Shown here: in pieces, positions 6,821-16,000 of the stretch
Layout of the letters: each line of letters starts with the position of its first letter
Position numbering within the stretch: position 1 is the first letter of the stretch
Assembly (NCBI GenBank): GCA_900766645.1
Contig: CAAFWD010000148.1
Coordinates: forward strand, 1-19,907
Direction of reading: 5' to 3'
Origin: an uncultured Cetobacterium sp.
GTDB taxonomy: Bacteria; Fusobacteriota; Fusobacteriia; Fusobacteriales; Fusobacteriaceae
DNA: 19,907 bases
Made by a program: the position numbers and the translations under genes
The notes under the pieces: generated by a model
What the model saw: the letters and a program-made list of their open reading frames with translations, nothing else
Told to the model about the DNA's origin: nothing
The model's database searches: none

Positions 6821-6834
6821 AGTGGGAGGACAAA

Positions 6835-7902
6835 ATGAAAAAAGGATTATTCGTATTATCAGCAGCGGTTTTAATGCTAACTGCATGTGGGAAAGAGGAG
6901 AAGGAAGCAGTAGTAGAAAAAACTAAAAAGCCAGTAATAGTAACAGTGGTTAAGGATGAGGTTGTTTCTGATACATATACAACAGATGGAACATTATTAC
7001 CTCAAGAGAAAGTTAATCATACATTAGACACACAAGGAACAGTTGAAACTGTATTAAAGAAAAATGGAGATTTTGTAAATAAGGGAGAAATAGTTGTTAA
7101 ATTTACAGATGTGGCAGCAGAAGCAGCTTACCAAACAGCAAAAGCTAACTTTGAATCAGCTAAATATAACTTAGAGTCTTCTAAGAAAAATTTTGAAAAA
7201 TTTAAAACTCTTTACAACAAACAAATGGTTTCTGAGTTAGAATTTTTTAACTATAGAGATACGTATACAAATTCGTTAGGGAATTATAGTTCTAGAAAAG
7301 CAGCATTAGATGATGCTGAGTCAAATTTTGAAAAATTAACAAGAAAATCTGAAATTACAGGAGTTGTAGGTAATTTAGATTTAAAACCTGGAAACGTAGT
7401 AGAGAAGGATAAAACTTTATTTACTGTAGTAGATGAAAGAGTTATGGATGTTACAGTTGATTTCCCAGGAAAATGGTTAAATAGTATAAAAGTTGGATCT
7501 CCAGCAAAAGTATTCGTAACTGATTTAGGTGGAAAAGAGTTTGCAGCAACAATAAAAGAGGTAAATCCAATAGCAAACCCTGAGACTAAAAAATTCCCAG
7601 TTAAAATAGCAATTCAAAATATAAATAATGAATTAAAAGATGGAATGTATTCAAAAGTTTTAATTCCTACAGAAAAAAGAGACGGAATAGTAGTTCCACA
7701 AGAGTCTGTATTTATAAGAGATTTATTAAGTTATGTATTTAAAATTGAAAATGGTGTAGCAAAGAGAGTAGAAGTTACAACTGGTGCTATAGCTGTTCCA
7801 AATATAGAGATACTTACAGGTGATTTAAAAGTTGGAGACCAAGTTGTATCAGATGGAATTTTTGGTTTATCAGATGGTGATGAGGTAACTATTAATAACT
7901 AA
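6835..7902 (+). CDS. RND efflux periplasmic adaptor (membrane fusion protein), lipoprotein
   Basis: The adaptor bridges the inner-membrane RND pump and TolC in the periplasm. The 355-aa protein has a signal peptide ending in the lipobox LTAC, so Cys18 should be lipidated and anchor it in the inner membrane. Next come the first half of the lipoyl-like domain (VETVLKKNGDFVNKGE), a coiled-coil hairpin at about residues 98-175 rich in A, K, E and N heptads, the second lipoyl half (GVVGNLDLKPGNVVEKD), a beta-barrel domain and a C-terminal membrane-proximal domain (IVVPQESVF and following). This is the HlyD/AcrA order. GGGAGG precedes ATG 6835, and the pump gene follows after 30 nt. Confidence 0.94.
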   Translation: MKKGLFVLSAAVLMLTACGKEEKEAVVEKTKKPVIVTVVKDEVVSDTYTTDGTLLPQEKVNHTLDTQGTVETVLKKNGDFVNKGEIVVKFTDVAAEAAYQTAKANFESAKYNLESSKKNFEKFKTLYNKQMVSELEFFNYRDTYTNSLGNYSSRKAALDDAESNFEKLTRKSEITGVVGNLDLKPGNVVEKDKTLFTVVDERVMDVTVDFPGKWLNSIKVGSPAKVFVTDLGGKEFAATIKEVNPIANPETKKFPVKIAIQNINNELKDGMYSKVLIPTEKRDGIVVPQESVFIRDLLSYVFKIENGVAKRVEVTTGAIAVPNIEILTGDLKVGDQVVSDGIFGLSDGDEVTINN

Positions 7903-7932
7903 CAGAATGAAAGATAAAGAGGTGAAAAATAT

Positions 7933-10900
7933 ATGTCTTTAGCAGGTGTTGCTATACGTAGACCAGTTACAACAGTTATGCTTATGGTTTCCATGGTTTT
8001 CTTAGGAATTGTTTCAATGTTATCGATGAAGTCGGAATTACTTCCAAACATGAATATTCCAATGGTTGTTGTAAGCACAACGTGGAACGGAGCTGTTCCA
8101 GAGGATGTAAATAGTCAGATTACAAAAAAGATAGAGGATGCTTTATCAGGAGTAGATGGAATTAAGAAAATAACATCGTCATCATCATATGAAAGATCAA
8201 TGATCAATATAGAGTTTGATTATGGTGTAGATATAGATGTAAAAAGAGGAGATGTTCAAAGAGAGATTGATGCTATAGATGGAGAGCTTCCAGATGATGC
8301 ATCAAAACCAGTTACACAAAAAAGACTAGCAGGATCAGGAAATACGGCAATGATGTTAAATATATCAGGACCAAATTTCTTAGAGTTGACTACTTTTGTA
8401 AATGAGTTTATGACTCCAAGATTTGAGAGAATTGGAGGAGTTGGAAGTGTTGATACATTAGGATCCCCAGATAAACAGATTCAAATACAGTTTGATAGTG
8501 ATAAACTATCAGCATATAATTTAACTCCAAATGAGTTATATGATTTAGTAAAATCATCTTCAATAAGTGTTCCTTTAGGAATTGTTAAAACTGGAGGAAA
8601 AGATATAGTCGCTAGATTCATGGGAGAATTCAATTATCTTGATGAATTTAGAGATATGATTTTAAGAAGTAATGGTCAAACTTTAAGACTTGGAGATGTG
8701 GCTAATATAGTTCTTACAACTGAAGATCAAACAGATATAATAAAGCTTAATGGGGAAGAATCAGTTATGCTTGTTATAGAAAAATCTACAGATGGAAATA
8801 TATTAGATATTGCGGATAATGCAAAAATAGCTTTAGAGGAGATGAAACCTTATTTCCCTAATGGATTAAAAGTAACAACAGTAATGGATTATTCAGATGA
8901 TATAAAATCATCTATATCAGGAGTTCAAGGAAATGCTGTTACAGGATTAGTTCTTGCAACAATAGTATTATTTGTTTTCTTAAAAAATGTCAGAGCAACA
9001 ATGTTAATTTCGTTAGCATTACCAGTTGCAATAATATTCACTTTTGCTTTCCTATCATTGTTAGGGGTTACAATTAACGTAATTTCATTAATGGGACTAT
9101 CAATTGGAGTAGGGATGCTTACGGACAACTCCGTAGTTGTTATAGATAATATCTATAGACATATAACAGAGTTAAAGAAGCCAGTAATGGAATCGTCAGA
9201 AGATGGAGCTTCAGAAGTTGCAATAGCGATATTAGCTTCAGCTTTAACAACAATGGTTGTATTTATTCCAATACTTTTCATTCCTGGTGTTGCAAGAGAG
9301 ATATTTAGAGATATGTCTTTATCAATTATATTCTCAAACGTTGCGGCTTTAATAGTATCATTAACACTTATGCCAATGGTAGCAAGTAGATTCTTAAAAG
9401 CTGATGCAGATATTACAAAAGAAGGAAAAGTGTTTGGAAAAGTTAAAACGACATATGCTAAAATCATTGAATGGGCTATAACAAATGCTAAAAAGACAGT
9501 TGCAATAGCTTTCGGTACATTTATAGTTATGATGATTTTAGGACCAATGCTTACAAGAACTGAATTTATACCAAAGCAAGACTATGGAAGATATGCAGTT
9601 GTATTGGAGTTGCCAAAAGGTCTTTCAGTTGAAAAAGCTGAAGAAATAACAGAGCAAGCAGTTGATATAGTAAAAGCTGATCCGCATACACAAACATATA
9701 TATCTCTTGTAAAATCAGATACAGGTATAGTTAACGTTGATATAGGACCAAAGACAGATAGAAAAGAATCGTTATTTGAAGTTATGGATGGATTAAGACC
9801 AAAATTGGCGACAATTCCAGGAGTTAAGTTCAACTTAAAAGAGGATTATCAATCAGCTGGAGGGTCAAGAGACGTTGAGTTTAGAGTTTCATCTGATAGT
9901 TTAGCTACAGCAGAAGCAATAGCTCAAAAAGTGCAAGATAAAATATCTAAAGTTCCTGGAATTATAGATATTACATCAAGTATTGAACCTGGAAACGTAG
10001 AGGCAAGAGTAGTATTAGATAGAGATAAATTAAAAGCATTTGGAATTAGTCCATTTGACTTAGGAAGAACAATAAGTTATTCATTCTTAGGAGGAAATAG
10101 AGCAACTGGTCAAACTTTAACTGTAAAAACAGGAACAGAAGAGATAGATGTTTTAATTAGACTTCCAAGAGATCAAAGAACAAGCTTATCTGTTTTACAA
10201 GAATTAAATATTAGAACAGCCGATGGGAACTTCGTTAAAGTTTCAGACGTTGCAGATTTAGTTATGGCTGAGGGAGCTTCAGAAATAACTAAAGTTGATA
10301 AAATTTTCTATGCATCAGTTTCTGCAAATGATGGTGGAATTGGATTAGGAAGAGTACAAAGTGAAATGATACAAGCCTTTGAAGAAACTAACCCACCAAA
10401 AGGAGTTAACTATTCATGGGGAGGAATTTCTCAGTTATTTAATGAAGCAAGTACTCAGATGGCTATAGCTTTAGGAATTTCAATCTTCTTAATTTACGCT
10501 ATTTTAGCATCACAGTTTGAGAACTTCCTATTACCAGTAATTATCCTAGCATCAGTACCTTTAGCGATGATAGGAGTTTACGGAGGACTAATCATAACAA
10601 ATTCTGCATTTGATATGATGGTTATGATCGGTATAATAATGCTGGCCGGAACCGTTGTTAATAATGCTATAGTTCTAATAGACTTTATTAAGATTCTAAG
10701 AGAAAGAGGTTATGAGTTAGAAGATGCGGTAAGAGAGTCATGTAAAACAAGACTTAGACCGATTTTAATGACTACAATGACAACAGTATGTGGAATGATT
10801 CCACTAGCTTTAGGATTTGGAGATGGAGCAGAGCTTTATAAAGGAATGTCTATTGCAGTTATATTTGGACTGTCATTTTCGACATTGCTAACACTAGTTG

Positions 10901-10974
10901 TAATTCCAGCATTCTATATATTAGTAGAAAGATTTATAGAAAAGTTAGGAAAAATATTTAATAAAAAAGCTTAA
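7933..10974 (+). CDS. RND multidrug efflux pump, inner-membrane transporter (AcrB family)
   Basis: This proton-driven trimeric pump takes substrates from the periplasm or membrane and passes them through the adaptor and TolC. Its 1013 aa and duplicated layout fit the family: helix 1 at about 10-31 after the typical start LAGVAIRRPV, a large periplasmic loop to about 330, helices 2-6 (about 330-500), helix 7 and a second loop (about 515-840), and helices 8-12 (843 to about 1000). The proton-relay helix 4 reads GMLTDNSVVVIDN, with Asp398 kept but Asn399 in place of AcrB's second Asp. Helix 10 reads GTVVNNAIVLIDF, with Asn910 where AcrB has Lys940. The RLRPILMT stretch (940-947) is kept. This DN/NN pattern occurs in many non-proteobacterial RND pumps. 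AGAGGTGA precedes ATG 7933. Confidence 0.95.
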   Translation: MSLAGVAIRRPVTTVMLMVSMVFLGIVSMLSMKSELLPNMNIPMVVVSTTWNGAVPEDVNSQITKKIEDALSGVDGIKKITSSSSYERSMINIEFDYGVDIDVKRGDVQREIDAIDGELPDDASKPVTQKRLAGSGNTAMMLNISGPNFLELTTFVNEFMTPRFERIGGVGSVDTLGSPDKQIQIQFDSDKLSAYNLTPNELYDLVKSSSISVPLGIVKTGGKDIVARFMGEFNYLDEFRDMILRSNGQTLRLGDVANIVLTTEDQTDIIKLNGEESVMLVIEKSTDGNILDIADNAKIALEEMKPYFPNGLKVTTVMDYSDDIKSSISGVQGNAVTGLVLATIVLFVFLKNVRATMLISLALPVAIIFTFAFLSLLGVTINVISLMGLSIGVGMLTDNSVVVIDNIYRHITELKKPVMESSEDGASEVAIAILASALTTMVVFIPILFIPGVAREIFRDMSLSIIFSNVAALIVSLTLMPMVASRFLKADADITKEGKVFGKVKTTYAKIIEWAITNAKKTVAIAFGTFIVMMILGPMLTRTEFIPKQDYGRYAVVLELPKGLSVEKAEEITEQAVDIVKADPHTQTYISLVKSDTGIVNVDIGPKTDRKESLFEVMDGLRPKLATIPGVKFNLKEDYQSAGGSRDVEFRVSSDSLATAEAIAQKVQDKISKVPGIIDITSSIEPGNVEARVVLDRDKLKAFGISPFDLGRTISYSFLGGNRATGQTLTVKTGTEEIDVLIRLPRDQRTSLSVLQELNIRTADGNFVKVSDVADLVMAEGASEITKVDKIFYASVSANDGGIGLGRVQSEMIQAFEETNPPKGVNYSWGGISQLFNEASTQMAIALGISIFLIYAILASQFENFLLPVIILASVPLAMIGVYGGLIITNSAFDMMVMIGIIMLAGTVVNNAIVLIDFIKILRERGYELEDAVRESCKTRLRPILMTTMTTVCGMIPLALGFGDGAELYKGMSIAVIFGLSFSTLLTLVVIPAFYILVERFIEKLGKIFNKKA

Positions 10975-10978
10975 TAGG

Positions 10979-11018
10979 ATATATCCCTCTTAAATTTTTT
11001 AAGAGGGATATATTTTTA
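10979..11018 (+). terminator. strong intrinsic terminator of the efflux operon
   Basis: A perfect 16-bp stem (arms 10979-10994 and 10998-11013, core CCCTCTT/AAGAGGG) has a TTT loop and is followed by TTTTATTTT. It begins 5 nt after the RND stop codon and separates the efflux operon from the pur leader. Confidence 0.93.
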
Positions 11019-11027
11019 TTTTAATTA

Positions 11028-11056
11028 TTGAAAAAAAATAAAAGGTGTGTTACACT
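11028..11056 (+). promoter_or_regulatory. predicted promoter of the pur operon
   Basis: TTGAAA (11028-11033), a 17-nt spacer and TACACT (11051-11056), with TG at 11048-11049 as an extended -10 element, form the best promoter ahead of the riboswitch. Transcription would start near 11063, about 22 nt before the aptamer. A GTGTTACAC near-palindrome overlaps the -10 box. Confidence 0.6.
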
Positions 11057-11084
11057 ACACTCAAGTAACAAATGAATAAAAATA

Positions 11085-11152
11085 ACTTGTATAATAGTTG
11101 TGATATGGTCAACGAGTCTCTACCTGCCACCGTAAATTGGCAGACTACAAGT
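11085..11152 (+). promoter_or_regulatory. guanine/hypoxanthine-type purine riboswitch aptamer
   Basis: The conserved purine aptamer is present in order: P1 5' strand ACTTG (11085-11089), TATAAT, a P2 stem GTTG/CAAC enclosing the L2 loop GATATGG, the J2/3 core GAGTCTCTACC, a P3 stem TGCCA/TGGCA enclosing the L3 loop CCGTAAA, then GACTA and the P1 3' strand CAAGT (11148-11152). The base that decides specificity (position 74 in B. subtilis xpt numbering) is C11145, which pairs with guanine or hypoxanthine; adenine switches have U. J2/3 carries C where U48 is usual, a base known to be flipped out and variable. Placed ahead of purE, it should shut off purine synthesis when guanine is plentiful. 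Confidence 0.95.
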
Positions 11153-11197
11153 GAAAAGTGTGAATACTTTTTTTGTATTTTACTTTGCACCTTGTAG
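11145..11197 (+). promoter_or_regulatory. predicted antiterminator hairpin of the riboswitch
   Basis: CTACAAG (11145-11151, including the ligand-reading C and the P1 3' strand) can pair with CTTGTAG (11191-11197). Above it are further stem segments AAAGT/ACTTT and AATAC/GTATT and a loop of seven T. It cannot coexist with P1. It overlaps the terminator that follows by only about two bases. Confidence 0.6.
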
Positions 11198-11225
11198 GAA
11201 ATCATTAAAATGATTTCCTTTTTTT
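11197..11225 (+). terminator. riboswitch-controlled intrinsic terminator
   Basis: A perfect 10-bp stem, GGAAATCATT (11197-11206) with AATGATTTCC (11209-11218), has a two-base loop and is followed by a TTTTTTT run. It lies 45 nt after the aptamer, the usual place for the off-state terminator of a purine riboswitch. Confidence 0.9.
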
Positions 11226-11269
11226 ATAGACTTTTTTGTTGTCCAAAAAATAAAATTGGAGGGATGAAG

Positions 11270-11395
11270 GTGCTGAAAAAGAAAGTTACAAAATTGAATT
11301 CTACTAGAAAGAAAAAACAAACACAAAATAGATCGATAGATATGAAAAAAATATGGAATAGTTGTGTAAAAACGCAGATTATTGAAAAGGGATAG
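11270..11395 (+). CDS. 41-aa basic small ORF in the pur leader (possible leader peptide)
   Basis: This is a small ORF between the riboswitch terminator and a second terminator. GTG 11270 lies 6 nt after a strong GGAGGG (11258-11263), ideal ribosome binding spacing; ATG 11264 is in frame but touches that site. The 41-residue product is very basic (13 Lys/Arg, mainly in the first half, around RKKKQTQNR), with one Trp, one Cys, and no membrane segment or signal. I recognise no family. Its last codons lie in the 5' arm of the next hairpin and its TAG stop is in that hairpin's loop, so translation would stop the hairpin from folding. A regulatory leader peptide is the most economical reading; a free-standing small protein or a chance ORF is possible. 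Confidence 0.45.
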   Translation: MLKKKVTKLNSTRKKKQTQNRSIDMKKIWNSCVKTQIIEKG

Positions 11396-11430
11396 TTGTA
11401 CCTTTTTAGTAATGTGCGTTTTTTATTTTT
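11368..11430 (+). terminator. second intrinsic terminator/attenuator directly upstream of purE
   Basis: The outer stem AAAAACGCA/TGCGTTTTT (11368-11376 with 11415-11423), a G/G mismatch and a 13-bp inner stem (11378-11390 with 11401-11413, two G-U pairs) close a 10-nt loop. A TTTTTTATTTTT tract follows. Only 18 nt separate its end from purE, too few for another promoter, so every pur transcript from the visible promoter must pass it. Confidence 0.85.
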
Positions 11431-11448
11431 CAATCAAGGAGGAAAAAG

Positions 11449-11922
11449 GTGAAAGTAGCAGTTATTATGGGAAGTAGATCAGATCTTTTAACAATGTCAG
11501 GAGCAATAGATATTTTAGAAGATTTTGAAATTGATTATGAGGTAAGAATAGTTTCAGCTCATAGAACACCAGAGTTTATGTATGAGTATGCTAAAAGTTG
11601 TGATGAGAGAGGAATAAAAGTTATTATTGCAGGGGCGGGTGGAGCGGCTCACTTACCAGGAATGGTAGCTAGTTTAACTGATATACCTGTAATAGGAGTT
11701 CCAGTGGAATCAAAAACACTGAAAGGAATGGATTCGTTGCTTTCAATAGTTCAAATGCCAGGAGGAATTCCAGTTGCTACAGTTGCAATAGGAGGAGCTA
11801 AAAATGCAGGACTTTTAGCAAGTAGAATTATTGCAATTTCAGATGAAAAAATAATGAAAAAAGTAAAAAGATATAGAGAAGAAATGAGGGAAGAAGTTTT
11901 AAAAAATAGCGAGGTGAAGTAA
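11449..11922 (+). CDS. purE: N5-carboxyaminoimidazole ribonucleotide mutase (PurE class I)
   Basis: PurE moves the carboxyl group of N5-CAIR to carbon 4, giving CAIR in de novo purine synthesis. The 157-aa protein carries GSRSD at residues 8-12 (phosphate/nucleotide loop), SAHRTP at 36-41 with the catalytic His38, GAGGAAHLPGM at 62-72, and the strongly conserved stretch around MDSLLSIVQMPGGIPVATV. A purK gene directly downstream fits the class I (N5-CAIR-using) form. The start is GTG 11449, 6 nt after AAGGAGG. It is the first gene of the pur operon, controlled by the riboswitch and the second terminator. Its TAA overlaps the purK ATG by one base. Confidence 0.97.
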   Translation: MKVAVIMGSRSDLLTMSGAIDILEDFEIDYEVRIVSAHRTPEFMYEYAKSCDERGIKVIIAGAGGAAHLPGMVASLTDIPVIGVPVESKTLKGMDSLLSIVQMPGGIPVATVAIGGAKNAGLLASRIIAISDEKIMKKVKRYREEMREEVLKNSEVK

Positions 11923-13019
11923 TGAAAAAGGTTAAGAGCCTAGGAATTCTAGGGGGAGGACAACTTGCAAAAATGCTTTGCGATTCAGCTAAGAAAATGG
12001 GGTATGAAACAGTTATTTTTGATCCTACTGTAGATGCATGTGGGAGATACTCAGCAAATCATCATATAAAAAATAGTTATGGGAAAAAAGAAGCTTTGAT
12101 AGAGCTTATAGAAAAAACAGATGTTATAACTTATGAATTTGAAAATGTGCCAAGTGAGACTATAGATATTTTAAAAAAAAATAGGGGAAATATACCACAA
12201 GGGAAAAAGCCTCTTTATATAAGTCAACATAGAGTTAGAGAAAAAACCTTCGTAAAAAATTTAGGGGTAAAAACTGCAAAGTTTATAAAGGTTGATTCAG
12301 AAATAGATCTAAAAGTTGGAATAAAACAGATTGGATTACCAGCTATTTTAAAAACATGTTCTGGGGGATATGATGGAAAAGGACAATGGATTTTAAGAGA
12401 TGAAAAAGATTTACAGGAAATTAAATTAGAGAATAAGGAATATATTTTAGAGCAGATGATAAATTTTAAATTAGAAGTATCATGTGTTGTTGTAAGAGGA
12501 ATAAAAGGGGATATTATAGTCTTTCCAGTGGGAGAAAATATCCATAAAAAAGGGATACTTCATATGACAATAGTTCCTGCTAGAATAGAAAAAAAACTCG
12601 AAAAACAAATTCAAGAGTTAGCAAAAAAAATAATAAAGGGATTAGATTTTGTAGGTCCTTTAGGAATAGAATTTTTTATTGGACAAGAGGATGATATTTA
12701 TTTTAATGAGATGGCACCTAGACCTCATAATAGTGCTCATTACACAATGGATGCATGCAATTTTTCACAGTTTGACATGCATATAAAAAGTTTAGTGGGA
12801 GAAAAATTGGAAGAACCTAAACTTTTATCAAATGTAGTGATGTTAAATATATTAGGAGAAGATAAAAAAAAGTTAGAACTTTTTAAAAATAGAGAGAACG
12901 AAGACATTAAAATTCATATATATGGAAAAAATTCTTGGAAAATTGGAAGGAAAATGGGTCACATAAATTTTTTAGGAAAAAATGTGAATGAATTATTAGA
13001 GAAAATTAAAGATTTTTAA
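11922..13019 (+). CDS. purK: N5-carboxyaminoimidazole ribonucleotide synthase
   Basis: PurK is an ATP-grasp enzyme that joins bicarbonate to AIR with ATP, making N5-CAIR for PurE. The 365-aa length is typical. The N-terminal GGGQLA is at residues 11-16 and YEFENVP in the region 70-76. The ATP-grasp glycine loop CSGGYDGKGQW follows, and the C-terminal metal/substrate motif is NEMAPRPHNSAHYTMDAC. The start overlaps the purE stop as TAATG, which suggests translational coupling. purL follows after 10 nt. Confidence 0.96.
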   Translation: MKKVKSLGILGGGQLAKMLCDSAKKMGYETVIFDPTVDACGRYSANHHIKNSYGKKEALIELIEKTDVITYEFENVPSETIDILKKNRGNIPQGKKPLYISQHRVREKTFVKNLGVKTAKFIKVDSEIDLKVGIKQIGLPAILKTCSGGYDGKGQWILRDEKDLQEIKLENKEYILEQMINFKLEVSCVVVRGIKGDIIVFPVGENIHKKGILHMTIVPARIEKKLEKQIQELAKKIIKGLDFVGPLGIEFFIGQEDDIYFNEMAPRPHNSAHYTMDACNFSQFDMHIKSLVGEKLEEPKLLSNVVMLNILGEDKKKLELFKNRENEDIKIHIYGKNSWKIGRKMGHINFLGKNVNELLEKIKDF

Positions 13020-13029
13020 TGGAGGGGTA

Positions 13030-16000
13030 ATGAAAAAAAGAGTTTTTGTTAAAAAGAAAAAAGGATTTCAAGTTGAGAGTCAAAGTTTAAAAAATGAAAT
13101 AGCTGAAAATTTAAAAGAATTATCACTAGAAAGTATTGATTTATATAATGTTTATGATGTGTTTAATTGTACAGAAGATGATTTAAAGCTTTTAAAAGAA
13201 AAAATTTTATCTGAACCAGTAACAGACAATGTCTATGATGAAGTAGATTTAGTGGGAAAAAAATATTTGGCAGTGGAGTTTTTGCCAGGGCAGTATGATC
13301 AAAGAGCCGATTCAGCTCAGCAATGTTTGATGCTTTTAAATAACAAAGATGGAGTAGTTATAAAAAGCGGAAAGTTGATGGTTTTTAATGGAGAGATACA
13401 AGATTTTACAAGATTGAAAAACTATATAATAAATCCGATAGAAACTAGAGAAAAGAATTTAAATACGATTTCTTTAGATGAAGATATAACGGTAGAAGAG
13501 GTTAAGACATATCATGGGTTTATAGATTTTTCAAAAGAAAAGTTGGATAACTTTTTAAAAGGGCAAGGGTTGGCAATGGATATAGAAGATCTTATTCATA
13601 TTCAAAAATATTTTAAAAATGAGGAAAGAAGAGATCCAAAGGAAACAGAGATAAAAGTTTTAGATACTTATTGGTCAGATCATTGTAGACATACAACTTT
13701 TGAAACGTATTTAAAAGATATAAAAATAGAGAGTGAAAAGTTCCAGCAATCACTACAAAAATCTTTTGAGAAATATTTAGAGTTAAGAGATAAGGTACAT
13801 GAAAATAAAAAACCAATGACTCTTATGGATATGGCAACTTTAGGGGGGAAATATTTAAGAAAAATTGGAAAATTGGATGATTTGGAAATTTCAGAAGAAA
13901 TAAATGCTTGTAGTGTTGAAGTTGATGTAGATGAAGATGGAAAAATTGAAAAGTGGCTTTTAATGTTTAAAAATGAAACTCATAACCATCCAACAGAGAT
14001 TGAACCTTTCGGAGGGGCTAGTACTTGTGTAGGGGGAGCCATAAGAGATCCCCTATCAGGAAGAGCATATGTTTATCAAGCTATGAGAATTACGGGAGCA
14101 GGGGATATAACAGAGGGAGTTGAAAACACGATTTCGGGAAGACTACCTCAAGAAAGAATATCTAAAGGAGCAGCTCAAGGGTACTCATCATATGGAAACC
14201 AAATTGGATTGACAACAACTTATGTAAAAGAGATATATCATAGTGGATATAAAGCTAAAAGAATGGAAGTTGGAGCAGTTGTGGGAGCTGTGAAAAAAGA
14301 GTATGTGAGAAGAGAAACTCCAACACCAGGAGATTTAGTGGTTTTAATAGGAGGAAAAACAGGAAGAGATGGAGTTGGTGGGGCAACGGGATCATCAAAA
14401 GAGCACAATGAGGGGTCTTTAATTAAGTGTTCGTCTGAGGTTCAAAAGGGAAATGCTCCAGTGGAAAGAAGAATTCAAAGATTATTTAGAAATCCAGAAG
14501 TGACAAAGTTGATAAAAAAATCAAATGATTTCGGAGCAGGTGGAGTAAGTGTTGCAATAGGGGAGATAGCAGCAGGAGTGAAAATTAATCTTGACACAGT
14601 TCCTATAAAATATCTAGGACTTAATGGTACAGAGTTAGCAATTTCAGAATCTCAAGAGAGAATGGCAGTAGTAATAGAATCAAAAGATAGAGACCAGTTC
14701 TTACAGTTACTTATGAGTGAAAATTTAGAGGGAGCTGTAGTGGCAGAGGTGACAAAGGAAGAAAGATTGGTAATAGAGTATAAAGGCGAGAAATTAGTAG
14801 ATATTTCAAGAGAGTTTTTAGATACAAATGGAGTTAGACAAGAACAAAATATTATTGTGAAAGATGAAATACACCTTAATCCCTTTATAAATAAAAAAGA
14901 GAATAATATAAAAGGATTAATTGAAATATTGGGAGATATGAATATGTCTTCTCAAAGAGGAATGGTGGAGATGTTTGATGCTTCCATTGGAAGAAGTACA
15001 GTGCTTATGCCATATGGGGGGAAATATCAATTGACTGAATCGGAAGGAAGCGTACAAAAATTACCGACATTAGGATTTACAAATACTTGTTCTATGATGA
15101 CATATGGTTATAATCCTTTAATATCTGAATATTCTCCATATTTAGGAGCTCAATATGCAGTTATAGAATCGCTAGGAAGATTAGTAGCAATGGGGGGAGA
15201 TTATAAAAAAGCAAGATTGTCTTTCCAGGAGTATTTTGAAAAATTAGGAACAAATGAAGAGAAATGGGGAAAACCGTTTTCAGCATTATTAGGAGGATTA
15301 GAAGCTCAAATAGCCTTTGAAACACCAGCTATTGGTGGAAAGGACAGTATGAGTGGAACATTTAAAGAGTTGAACGTTCCACCGACACTAATCTCCTTTG
15401 CTGTTATAACAGAAGATGTTAGAGATATTATAACTCAAGAGTTTAAAGAGAGTGGGAATTATATTTATTTAATAAAAGCAGAAAGACAGAAAAATAAAAT
15501 TCCGAACTATGAATTAATAAAAAGAAATTATGATATGACATTAGATAAGATGAGAGAAAAAATTATAATATCTGCATCAACGATTAAATTTGGTGGAATA
15601 GGAGAGACTGTTTCTAAAATGAGTTTTGGAAATAAAGTTGGATGTGAAATAGAAACATCTGAAAAATTATTTGTTATTTTACCGGGAGATTTGATAGTTG
15701 AATCAAAGGAAAAATTAGAGTTTGGAATAGAGATTGGAAAAACTATAAAAAAAGAAAGAATAGTTCTAAATGGAGAGAGTATAGAAGTAGATGAGGCTAT
15801 AGAGATTTGGGAGAAAAGATATAAAAAAATATATCCATATTCAATTGAATTTAATGGAACAAATAATAGTGAAATATACGATACTACTAAAGAGTTTAAA
15901 GCTGAAAAGTTATATGATAAACCAAAAGTTTTAATAGGTGTTTTTCCAGGAACAAATAGTGAATATGATACTAAAAAAGCTTTTGAAAAAGCTGGAGGAG

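Noticed and set aside
11085..11152. Adenine or 2'-deoxyguanosine specificity for the aptamer
   Set aside because: The specificity base is C11145, which excludes the adenine class. The J2/3 and loop sequences are those of the ordinary guanine class.
11210..11269. A longer version of the leader ORF starting at ATG 11210
   Set aside because: That start lies inside the riboswitch terminator stem with no ribosome binding site; GTG 11270 has GGAGGG at ideal spacing.
11093..11366. A 10-mer AATAGTTGTG present both in the aptamer (11093-11102) and in the leader ORF (11357-11366)
   Set aside because: It is a short AT-rich match with no matching flanks and no clear pairing role; it is probably chance.
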